64,000 nt of DNA from Chrysogorgia sp. JL179-B06 (taxonomy: Eukaryota > Cnidaria > Anthozoa > Scleralcyonacea > Chrysogorgiidae): assembly GCA_035772405.1 (NCBI GenBank), contig JAYKKM010000450.1, positions 2,481,001-2,545,000 on the forward strand, given 5' to 3'. Shown here one piece after another: positions 1 to 19,903 of the stretch. The number at the start of each line of letters is the position of its first letter. Position 1 is the stretch's first letter. Position numbers and translations under genes: made by a program. Below the pieces are notes generated by a model. That model was not told the origin of the DNA. It saw only the letters and a list, made by a program, of their open reading frames with translations, and ran no database searches.

Positions 1-16
1 CTAAAGCGATATGTCA

Positions 17-5599
<5,583 letters not shown>

Positions 5600-8215
5600 G
5601 TTGACAACAACCACGCGAAGCAGCGACGAAGGCAGAAACAAAACAAAAATATTAAGGAAATACGAAACCCAGACAGCTAATTATTTTTCCACCTGGGCCG
5701 TATATTAATCGTGAACACTTTAGGGATAATACCCAGCTAAAAATAGTCGAGCAAATTCGACGAAACTCGTCGTGCTTGTCAACAAGATAGTGAGAAGAGA
5801 TAAGGAACACGCGGCTATCTGTTGACGACGCTAAATAGAGGGCTGTCTGTACGTGCGGGTAGGGGCCGGTGTCAAGATTTCTAAACAGCATTACATTGAT
5901 TAGTATTCATAAATATTATGTTCTAAGCCCAAAGTTGTTCCCAGGTTCCTACCGTCCAGGAAGCAACGGTTGTTGGGGTCCAGGAGGGGAGGGTGGAGAA
6001 AGTGGGAGGGTCATAACTTTTCAGCCCTCAAAAGGGAGGCCGGAGGGTAAATCAAAAGGGAGCTAGGGTCACATAAATTTAAGCTCACACTCTATCATAG
6101 TTTCACTTTACTCAAAATTCCAAACAGATCACATTGATTATTGTAAAATAGTGTAATAAAATAGTAATTAATAGTATAATAGTTACTTCATTGGTTAGCC
6201 GTCTAATTAATTATTCTCCTATGTAAATATAGACTTAAACACACATGTAATTATCACTCTGAGATGTTGTAAGTTCACAACGAAACGCGCAGTAAGTATG
6301 CATGTTCTAAAACTTGACTTGTTATATTGAGCTGGGCCGCTCTTATCTTTACACCATTACGCGGTTTCCGCCTGGAAAATCTATCGCCAAGATTGTCTTT
6401 TGCAAGTTGACTTCATCAACGTAATTTGTGCTTCGATTTGAGCGATATAAATTTTAAATTAGAGTTTTCATATTCAAGTTTATATATTCGTGTTTACTTT
6501 TGTACGTTTGGCATTCATATATGTATATTTTTGGCATCATAACCATAACTTGGCATTCATTATTTATAGTCTCTTTGCCGATGGCGGACCAACCCGTTTC
6601 GCGAAATCGCTCCTCAGTTTAGTGTAAGTCTACCGCGATCGACGCGTGTGCAATTGTAAGCATTGAGAGCATATATATTGACGATCATGAATACAGTTGT
6701 CAGCCACATTGCTTAAAGTCGCGCTGTTACATTATGCAATTTTTCGTGCACCTTTTCTCGCAATGCCGTTCGGAGACAAACACAAGTTGCTGCAATCGTT
6801 GCAGAATGTAGAATCTAGTTCTACTTGGCTGCAGCAACTATTTTCAGCGTTGCACAGTGTAACATCCCCATCTGCAACTTGTCTCGCAATGGGGTTGCGC
6901 TAGAGGGGGGCAGGGGGGGGGGACCCTTAGCCCCCCTGTCGGGGAAAAATTAACAATTCGTCGGGGAACGAGCGGGAAGAAAAAAAGAAGAAAAAATATG
7001 AAAAAAGAAAAAAAGTTTTTCTAATATTTTTACATATTAACAAAGGTAAATCAACTTTCGTCTCAAAGGTAATCAACTTTCATTTCTGGCACAAATCTAT
7101 CACCTCTGTGTTGTTTCGCACGCTCACTGTCGTCTAGTTTTTGTATATGAATATTATTGTTAGAGTTAGTTTCGTATACAGTAAGGAAATACTGTCTATA
7201 ACATCGTGACTTTCACTGTTTTTAATTTTAATTTTTTTTGTTAAAACTGCACGCAAAATGCAGGAAATAGCGTTTCAGAGGCTTAGAAAATCAAAAATTC
7301 TTCTCCGGGGGAGCATGCCGTTAGCCCCCCTGTCGGGGACGTTAGCCCCTGCGTCGGGGAATTCCTGGCGCCAGCCCTGGATGCGCATGCAGTTTGCAAG
7401 TCAAGTTGCAATGCAACTGCAACGTAGCAGATTAAGCCATTGCGAGACAAGTCACTCACAACAGCTATCACTATGTGATCGCCATTCGACAGTCCCGAGA
7501 AAACGACAACTTTTGCAAACGACATTTTTTCCCGCGAATTGACTTTTTTCCAAGTTTGGCGCCGGCGAAACACTAAGTGGTGAAGTGGAAAATAGCTTTT
7601 AGTCATGAGCAAGTGAAGGGCGTTCGACTTAGACCTTAGTGAGTGGTTAAACAACTTCCTCTTGACTGCTTTTCATATAAACAATAAGGCAATTTTTCCA
7701 AAAGACAAAGGCTTATCCAAGCTTATCTTGGGAATTCTTGCCATGAATTTTAAGATCCAATTTTTATCATGGAGAAAGAGAAACGGACATAGCAAAACTA
7801 CAGAAAAACTATGATTAAGGAGCACTGCATTGAATTAAGAGAAACGTTTAGAGTCAATAATAAAGAACACATAAAAAAAGATTCACATTCGTTTGGAAAC
7901 TGAAACATCAGGATTTCCGTGTAAGAGCCACTGTAAACGAGGCTCTCTAGATGCGTTGGACCATTGCAGTGTATCAATTAACCGAGCAGCGGAGACAAGG
8001 AAACTAATACGAAGAGCAGCATTATATCGGTAACAGTCAAAAAAGAAATGTAGAATCGTCTTTATAATGCAGCTACAGATATGCATGCAGTGTGCATAAA
8101 CAACTATACACAATTGACAGAATGAGTGGAACAAACAAGATTATATACAGACCTCATACACACACTATATAGCCTATATATATATAGAAACAGAACTCGT
8201 GACTAGGCTATCGGC
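5600..8215. other. Intergenic region upstream of CaMKI; no gene recognised
   Basis: Contains the CaMKI promoter/5' UTR side (immediately right of 5599) and non-coding DNA. A G-rich tract sits at 6905-6922. Around 7,270-7,370 there is a patch containing CTTCTCCGGGGGAGCATGCC followed by C/G-rich blocks; a related patch occurs at 27,562-27,620, so it is probably an old transposon end. Short ORFs here lack domains and splice context. Confidence 0.5.
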
Positions 8216-8217
8216 AA

Positions 8218-8385
8218 CGGCCTCCGTAGCTCAGTGGACAGCTAGCACTGCACAAGCATCGCAGGGTCGCGGGTTCAATTCCAACCGGAAAGCTTGATGT
8301 TGTATTTTTCGCAACTGGTCCCGGTTTGGTCTTAAAATATATATATATTTCAACATTCGAAATTTACCTTCACCATAAATCCTTA
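8218..8385 (+). mobile_element. tRNA-derived SINE, family 1
   Basis: A-box-like GTAGCTCAGTGG and B-box GGGTTCAATTCC in tRNA spacing, followed by the shared tail TTTTTCGCAACTGGTCCCGG and a TTCACCATAAATC end. The acceptor arms do not pair, so this is a tRNA-derived retroposon and not a working tRNA. Related copies lie at 9,285-9,410, 33,571-33,740 and (tail only) 43,965-44,020. Confidence 0.8.
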
Positions 8386-9284
8386 GAGCTTGTAGTGTAA
8401 TCGAGTCAAGCCAAATATTACTTCGTTTATACAGACTGTTTCGGACATACTATAGTATGGGATATTTGCTTCTGATCTGCTGTCGACCTGTCGCAAGTTT
8501 TACTTAGTCAGTACGGCATGCAAACAGCCAAACAGGCCGAACGCGCTAGCGAAAAGCCAGACCTTGAAAACTAGAGTAGACACACATAGATGCGCCACGG
8601 CCATATCCCATCAATTTAATTTCAATTAGGTCGCATGTTAATTGCAAATGTTTCTTTAACACGAATTGTCAACTAACCGTTTACTTTTTCTGCTTTCGTT
8701 TTTCGCCACTGGCACTACGCCATCGTCTGGCACTGGCGGCCTTTCGACACTCTCGATTTTGTCATCCATGGCGGGAAACGTGTTTGTGGTGACCAGACTA
8801 TTAACGAGACACCTCTTCGGCTTTGATCAGAAGGAGGAACCGTGCAGATAAAGTTTATTAAATAGGCTCGGCGTATGTTTGAACAGGCAGGCAGAGTACA
8901 ATGTACTGTGGTGACACGCTGCGCACAAAAACAAACACATGTTAATTTGAGTTTGATGGGGACGGAATAATTGGTTTATCTCAATGTTCCTGACTTCCGT
9001 TTGTCGTGGAGATGTCATCTCTGTGGTTAGTCCCTGGCTTTGTATTTGTTCAAGTATTTAACATTACTGTTGCCTTGTATATGTGTATCTTGTCAGCGGA
9101 AGAAAAGTGAACTACATATTGAGAAGAAGCGGCTAGGCACCCCATTGGCAAACTTGGTGCAGATGTTATGTATATAGCAAAGCCCTTCTCGTATAACTAT
9201 TCTCACTAAACTATTGATCTCACAATATTTGGTATTTTCAGATAATTAGATGAGGAAACGTTATGGGAGATTTCGAGTTTAGAA

Positions 9285-9410
9285 ATGCCGTCCGCGCTGG
9301 ACTTGAGATCCACGTGTTGCAGGTTCAATTTCGTGCAACCGGAAGGCTGCTTTGATGTTGCATTTTTCGCAGCTGGTCCCGGTTGGGTCTTAAAAGTATT
9401 GATTATACAC
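9285..9410 (+). mobile_element. tRNA-derived SINE, family 1 (diverged copy)
   Basis: Carries GTTGCAGGTTCAATTTCGTGC (diverged B-box region), CCGGAAGGC and the tail TGCATTTTTCGCAGCTGGTC seen at 8,218-8,385. The A-box half is eroded. Confidence 0.65.
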
Positions 9411-9534
9411 AACGTTTCCTTTATCTATTCACAAAAAAAAACAGTACGGAGCCTGAACATGATCTGGACAACCTCCGTTCTGTCATCTCAGTGGCGATCA
9501 CTGAAGTGAATACAAGAGCTCGCTGATCTCTAAA

Positions 9535-10043
9535 TAAAGACTGGATCGAGCAACTATTGTTCAAAAAATGAAGCCGGAAGTAGCTCTTGGCGGCCATCTT
9601 GTTGGGACCACGTTATATAGTTTTACTATAGGCGACAGAGATTATCTGTCTCTGATCTTTTAAGATGCTAAAATGAATCAGTTGTCGAAGGTTTTCCCAT
9701 AATATAGAACACAAACTATACGGCTCCATAATAGTAACTATCAAGTTGGAATTAGCGCGTGGCGGCCATATTGGAGTGACCACGATGCTCACTCTAATAT
9801 GGCCGCCGCGAAATATATTCCCGGTTTCATAGTTACTGTTATGGAGCCGTAGTTTGTGTTCTAAATTATGGGAAAACCTTGGACAACTGATTCATTTTAA
9901 CATCTTAAAAGATCAAAGACAGATAGTCTCTGTCGCCTATAGTAAAACAATGTAACATGGTCCATTCAAGATGGCCGCCACAAAATATTCCCAGCTTCAT
10001 TTTTTTGCAGCATCTAAACAATAATTGCTCGATCCAGTCTTTA
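9535..10043. mobile_element. Foldback MITE with TA target duplication
   Basis: A palindromic element of about 505 bp. The ends read TA-AAGACTGGATCGAGCAA and the reverse complement followed by TA, and the arms continue as near-complementary sequence (for example TATAGTTTTACTATAGGCGA against TCGCCTATAGTAAAAC). The TA flanks suggest a Tc1/mariner-type non-autonomous element. A truncated sibling lies at 48,252-48,610. Confidence 0.8.
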
Positions 10044-10289
10044 TCCAGATATCAATGTGTGACACCCTCGTATTTATTTATACTATTAAGGTCCATCTCT
10101 TTCATTATTTTTCCGCTGCAGTAGTACTGTAGTGCTAATTTTCAAACAGTTCTTTGCAGAACTCTCCAGTTTAATATACGTTTTCCAAGCTATATCTAAT
10201 TCGATAAAAACAAATTTGCCATTCAGCAAAGCACGTCTCATTCAGCAAAGGTCGTTGCTAGATGGTCAGTTGAGGATCGTGACGTAAAT

Positions 10290-10420
10290 CTAAACTAAAT
10301 CCAAATCCCCCAATCTAACCCTATTCTAATACTAACCCTAATCCTAACCGAAGCCCTAACCCCACTTCAACCTTAATCGCAGTCTTCAACTAACTGCAAA
10401 CTCAACTGCGAGGGTACCAT
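10290..10420. repeat. Degenerate telomere-like CCCTAAC patch
   Basis: Imperfect short repeats of CCCTAA/CCTAAC type inside a small inverted repeat (GATGGTCAGTTGAGG on the left, an ACTCAACTGCGAGGGTACCATC on the right). Probably the inside of an old MITE and not a true telomeric tract. Confidence 0.45.
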
Positions 10421-10429
10421 CTAGCCACG

Positions 10430-11292
10430 TCGTACCCAGGGCATTTTGCCTTCCTGGGAATGGATTGGAATTTCTGGGTGTTTTGTTATGTAATATCATG
10501 GCTACCTCGAAACCTTTGTTTCACGATTAATCTCTAAATAACCTGATCAACCACCTGCATAAAACATTTGATACGATTAGTAACTAATCTTACCTAATGT
10601 TTATGCAAAAGACCTGTTTTATTTACTCAAATTGCACTACCAGTCACCAAACACGCTACTCATCCAGCTTATATATACTAAACTACTCTAAAACATTTCA
10701 ATAGAATAACTAATTACAAGACATGAAGTGACAATTATCGAATCCCCAATAACCATTGATAGCAACTCACAAAGTTTTATTCCATTTGAACTTGTTGAAT
10801 TGGCTAAAAGCGCCCCTATTGTCTCGGTAGCCATAATATTACAAAGTGATAGCATGGCATTACGCGGTTGATTAGTGATTAAATGTCCCTCAAGCCTCGG
10901 GAGGTTTAGTAAAAGTCTTTTACTAAACTTTTACTAAACCTCCCTCAGCTTTCGGGTACATTTAATCACTAAACCTCAATGCCATGCTATTACTTATAAA
11001 TAATTCATAATTTATGATAATTTAGGTTAATGAATGAGAAATATACAACGGTCTGCAGACTTGTTCGTGTAAAGCATTCATCCTAAAACCAACTAATTCA
11101 TAATACATCCATGATTATTGATAAAATTGATAGGCGAGGAAATTTCTTAACATGTGGATTTAGATGAATAAATTATACTATAGCTGAATTAATCGAGTTT
11201 TAGAACTGGCCAATAAGATTATGGAATCGACCAGCCGATCCCAGGGCCATTTTCGCCGACCTTCAATAATGGAGCCAAAATGACCTGGGTAC
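10430..11292. mobile_element. Diverged copy of the CCCAGGGCATTTTG-terminal element
   Basis: The left end (GTACCCAGGGCATTTTGCC) and right end (CATTTTCGCCGACCTTC...AAAATGACCTGGGTACG) match in inverted orientation the ends of the element at 44,548-45,036, and the inner TTTCTGGGTGTTTTG also has a counterpart there. No clean target duplication is visible. A separate hairpin sits inside at 10,849-10,991. Confidence 0.55.
10849..10991. repeat. Foldback hairpin of about 140 bp
   Basis: Arms TAGCATGGCATTA...TTAGTGATTAAATGT and their near-complement ACATTTAATCACTAA...CAATGCCATGCTA, with a nearly symmetrical centre of AGTAAAAGTCTTTTACT type. A small non-autonomous foldback element. Confidence 0.7.
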
Positions 11293-12237
11293 GCCCAGAC
11301 GCAGCTTATAGTTTGCTACGTCACTGCGTGACGCAGAGCGCAGTGCGGTCAGAGAACGGGATTTATGCACGTGTTTTGCATGACCACAGGCACCTAGATT
11401 AAAAAATTCATTAATTTTATTTGTAAGACTTGTAACTTTGACGTCAAACCTACAGATTATGGTTTGTTCACATATGCATGTAGTATAATATATTATGGTT
11501 CAGCTAGTAGCCGTATTTTTGGGAGAATTCGGGTAATTATGAAAACTGCGCAAAACGTCGTAATTAGCGGGGTGCATGTCAAAAACCAGCGAAAACACCG
11601 TATTTTGTGTGTATTATTTTTCGGTACATCATCCCGATATAGGCTTTATAGTACATCTTTATTGCGCCATCTTCCATTGGTCGCTATTGCTCGACTGTTC
11701 GCTCAAACTATCCAAAGCAATATAGTAAATTTGTGATAAGATTTATAATTAATGCGAAAGTAGGCAAGCACAATCTCCTGGGGTCTTATCTCCGCCCGCG
11801 TGACTTCCCCCTGTGCATTGTAGGTAAGATCGCGAACAAAAGCAGCCTCTTCGATAAAGAACGTCGTGTCACACCACATGGTCAAGCGAACGAAGCTTTG
11901 AAAAACCAAGAATAAAGTTCGACGAGACCATCTAACTTCGCTGAGAACAGTGTACGACCGCAGAAAACATCTCTTTCATTTTCTCTATCGGTTTCGTTGT
12001 CCTCTCGACCCGATTTCGACAGATTTTCATCGACTTGAAGTCGTTCCAGTTGTCTCTGATCGTTGAAAGCCTTCCCAATTTGGGATAATAGAAGTAAGTC
12101 GACGACTCTTGGTTTGATAAGGAACGTTATTAAAGTCTCAAAGCGATTTCGTTGGTTCAGTTCTGGTCCGTGTGACCGACTCGAAACGTTAAATCGTTAA
12201 AATATTTGTGTTTTTTTAGACGAATTATCTACCAGCG
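11293..12237 (+). promoter_or_regulatory. Upstream region and probable 5' UTR of the four-knuckle gene
   Basis: No coding region seen. Just before the gene a likely untranslated intron can be placed at 12,094-12,219: GAA|GTAAGT donor at 12,094 and TTTTTTTAG acceptor ending at 12,219, leaving an 18-nt leader before the ATG at 12,238. The transcription start is not visible. Confidence 0.45.
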
Positions 12238-16466
<4,229 letters not shown>

Positions 16467-16609
16467 GCCATTCAGGCATTTCTTTGGTCCATATTATTTC
16501 AATACATTATGAAACTTGTGTAACTAAAACCAGATAAGCACGACTGTAGGGATCATCTCTTATATGATGTTCAAGTAATATTTTTCTATTAATTGAAGTT
16601 TTAATTATC

Positions 16610-16615
16610 AATAAA
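16610..16615 (+). terminator. Poly(A) signal AATAAA of the four-knuckle gene
   Basis: AATAAA 144 bases after the stop codon, followed by GT-rich sequence (TTTTCTGTGTAAGG). Confidence 0.6.
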
Positions 16616-16794
16616 CTGTGGATTCTTAGCTGTGGCTATATTTTTCTGTGTAAGGTTTGTATTTTTCTGTGTACATGAATCGAAAATTAAGTTCGTCTTA
16701 TTTGAAAGAACTCTTGAAATGATAAAGGAACTCCATCTATAGTTTTTCCATATCGTTCTTCGTTCGCAAAAACAACTGCAATACTAACTTTATT

Positions 16795-17560
16795 GAACGG
16801 AACAACTACAATATCAATGAGACCAACGAGACTAATGGCAGTACAACAGAAACAATACCATACATTAAAGGTACATCAGAGACTATTGCACGTATTTTAC
16901 GACCTTACGACATACGTGTAGCCCAGAAACCTGTGACTACTTTGCGACATATACTGACTAACGTGAAAGACAAAGAACAGCCTCACGAAAGACAGTTTGC
17001 AAGATCAAATGCGCCGACTGCCAGGGCACTTATATATTGGTGAAACCGGCAAAACCTAAAAATCAGACTAGCTGAACACAAACGAGCTACTAGAAACGGG
17101 CACAGGACTAATCACATATAGCTGAACTCCACGTATCAACAAAACACGATATTGACTGGGACTCGGCTGAATGTATTGCCTTTAACACAAACTACAAACA
17201 GCGACTTACATTAGAAAGTTGGTATACCAACTTGGAACATAAACCACTTAACAGATCACAACAATTGTCGACACCATAAAAAAGACTTCTTCGCTCGCAT
17301 CAACGAACAATAGACCTACCGATAAACTATATACCCACGCTTAACGCATGACAAACAATATTGGCCCACGCTTAACGCATGATGCGACACCCACTCACAC
17401 TAATTATGACACAAACAGACGATGACGTAATAAACCAGACGTATATTTTACTTGACTCTGAAGATGACCGCCGCTGAGGCCGTCGAAACGTCAGTCACCA
17501 ACAATGGTCTTTCTCAAGACTACAACAACCTGGACGATCCACTTCATACATCGATCTAAT
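16795..17560 (+). pseudogene. Decayed Penelope-like retroelement, GIY-YIG endonuclease end
   Basis: Translating in shifting frames gives segments typical of the C-terminal part of Penelope-like elements: an RT-end stretch (TSETIARILRPYDIRV), a broken GIY-YIG region with a CADCQ-type cysteine pair and ETG-like motif, then NLKIRLAEHKRATRNGH, DWDSAECIAFNTNYKQRLTL and ESWYTNLEHKPLNR. A two-base insertion at about 17,032 and later stops break the frame. Not functional. Positioned just downstream of the four-knuckle gene in the same orientation. Confidence 0.8.
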
Positions 17561-17582
17561 GTTGCGATTTGTTTGATAAACG

Positions 17583-17766
17583 CACTGCATATACGTCACA
17601 TTGTATAATGAGTTGTTGAGAAACCATGTATATTATTGAAATTATTCTGTTAAATCAATCGAAACTTTCAATTATTAGGTGTCATAAGACAAATACCCCT
17701 TACATGCGCACTTCAACGATATTTCTACTTCTACAACAACTCATTATTTAATGTGACGTATGCAGT
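17583..17766. mobile_element. Short foldback MITE (CACTGCATATACGTCACATT ends)
   Basis: Left CACTGCATATACGTCACATT, ATAATGAGTTGTTG; right CAACAACTCATTAT, AATGTGACGTATGCAGTG. Unique centre of about 90 bp. No target duplication could be assigned with certainty. Confidence 0.75.
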
Positions 17767-17849
17767 GTGTTATTTGCATCTCAAACAAATCTCAAGAACG
17801 AACTTTGATTTCGTTATTCGGCATAGTTTTCCACCCCTTCCAACATCAT

Positions 17850-18190
17850 TTCCACCGATCATCTCGAACACAATCCATCCATCGCTTTCTCGATCACCCT
17901 CTTCCTTGTTCCCGTCTCCCTTCGCTCCACTGACCATCTAACAAACTCGTCCTTTTCTCTTCACGTGTCCGTACCACCTCAGTCTGCTTTCTCTCACTTC
18001 TCTCTCAGTTCCTTCACTTCTTGCCTTATGTCTTCATTTCTCATTCTCTCCCGTCATCCGTCTGTTATAGATTACTCCGTTTCCTATTCCCTGCAGTCTT
18101 GCATGCACTTCTCTGTAGATATCCCCACTCTCGTGTAGCCAACATATCTTTGCTGAGTTTCTCTTTGATTTCTCCAAGTTTCGTATTCTG
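17850..18190 (-). pseudogene. Non-LTR retrotransposon reverse transcriptase fragment
   Basis: On the minus strand, broken frames read GDIYREVHARLQ and, further on, EVRESRLRWYGHVKRK followed by a stop. RLRWYGHV-type motifs are common near the C-terminus of RTE/Jockey-group ORF2 proteins. Stops and missing parts show it is dead. Family assignment is tentative. Confidence 0.5.
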
Positions 18191-19899
18191 GTAGCTATAT
18201 TGAGATTCCAAAAAGTTTCATCGTCTCACAAACCTGCCTAAGCCACAACTAAGTGTTCGAGGTAAATGTTGTTCGTCTTTGTTTCCGCTGTTTTCTTTTT
18301 GTTGTGAAGAAACTGGCGTCGCAAAAACTGCCGTTGTTTTAGTTGAAATTTGCGACGCGTTTTTCACCGTCTAAAGTTGGGACTTTTCGCCTAAAATGAG
18401 TAATGTAGTCGGATATTCCATCGTAAAGTGGCATTGTTATATTTTTGGTAGTTTGACTGTCATTTTTAGTTGTATTATTGCTAAACGTTGCGATTTATGG
18501 AGATTTTGTGACACGATTTCGTTTTTCACGCGATCAACTGGTCGGCCTTAACCAATCAGCATGCTGGAAACGTCACACGTGATCTTAGTTTCCTATCCAG
18601 TCATTCTACTATCCATGGTTACGCTAATCTTGGAAACATTACGCTATGTTGTGAGACGTTACGCTAAGTTTTGAGACGCTACACTTAGTTTTTAGACATT
18701 ACGCTAAGTTGAACCGTGACAGGTACAATCTTTTGTGTGTCCGTTACAAATTCGTTTGTGCTAGCTGGTCAATGGTCATTCTGACAGGTACAGTTTCATC
18801 TCAGGTCTGGCGACATCCTGTACAGAGCTATTACCATTCAGATATTCGGGAACCAGCGTAGTTACCTCGGTTTCGGTAACTATCCTTACCTATAGCTAAC
18901 ACTATCATGGTTAAATAGCGGTAGACATGCGATTTTATCTACTTTCTTTCAGCGGAGCGCCAAATACCCAGGCTGAGGTGTATATTCAGGCTGTACACAG
19001 GCTACAAATACCCCACTTTATTTTTCCCACAATTAAGGGGAGCTGGTGGTAGGCGGCGGCATGGGTTCAGCACTCATACTAAATAATTGTCTGAATACCT
19101 ATAATAAATTGATAATCAATCTTATAAAAAATATATTTTGGGTTTTTTCTGTGATATATGTACGGCCCTGATCCGTTACACTGTGGCTATGTTTATTGTT
19201 TATTTTATCTTGTTATCTTTGTTGACCAAATAAATGGCAAAATTTGTTACGGTTGCCCGGCCAACTGTCTATTGTTATATTAATTACGGCTCTGCCACTT
19301 CTATAACATTGACCGTAGTCTGCTTTCGCAGACTACATTGACCGAGACTGCATTGAAGGATTCTAAAGAGGTCCAGAAAATGACAAGAGTGGTGTGACAA
19401 TAGCCACATTCTTGCAAAGCACTATTTAATATTATATTATACTTTACAATCCTATATTTCTATGTTTTGTGACATGTGTGCGGCACTGCCAGATGTTACC
19501 TAACGCTGACTGGTACACGCGCCTTTTGTGAAGCTTGAAAAGCTAGTTTTTTAGTGCGTGTGTCACATGGTCGAGCGTACTACAAACATTTTGAAAGAAA
19601 GCGAAAGAAGTTTCAAATTTTATACGCCTATATCCCCCGTATACGCCTATCCCCGTCAGCACGTTCTTCGTCAAATCCCAAGAACATTAATTGTGGCCGT
19701 TTTACAGTCAACATTTTATACAGCCTTATACAAAGCGTGTCGATCACGTCCTTCACACATCAAACAACAAAGTAACGTTTTACTGAATCGTATTAAATTG
19801 AATATTGAATACCTTAAACATCCGTTTAAACTGTTCAGTTTTGTTTGTGTTATATGAAAGAGTGTTTTCACTTCGTTATTAGGGAATAACATATTTCAG
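18191..19899. other. Intergenic region between the two zinc knuckle genes
   Basis: No gene recognised. A decayed patch of the 20-bp TTACGCTA satellite is at 18,637-18,713. The 3' end is likely promoter/5' UTR of the next gene: TATTTCAG ending at 19,899 looks like an acceptor, so the first exon may be untranslated and further upstream. Confidence 0.45.
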
Positions 19900-19903
19900 A
19901 GTG

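Noticed and set aside
8221..8292. Functional tRNA gene
   Set aside because: A and B boxes are present, but the acceptor and anticodon arms do not pair and the sequence runs into a shared SINE tail.
10290..10420. True interstitial telomere
   Set aside because: The CCCTAA-like words are too irregular and are enclosed by a small inverted repeat; more likely the inside of a transposon.
19558..19857. 99-codon ORF upstream of the eight-knuckle gene
   Set aside because: No domain or signal peptide, ends before the probable 5' UTR acceptor; treated as chance.
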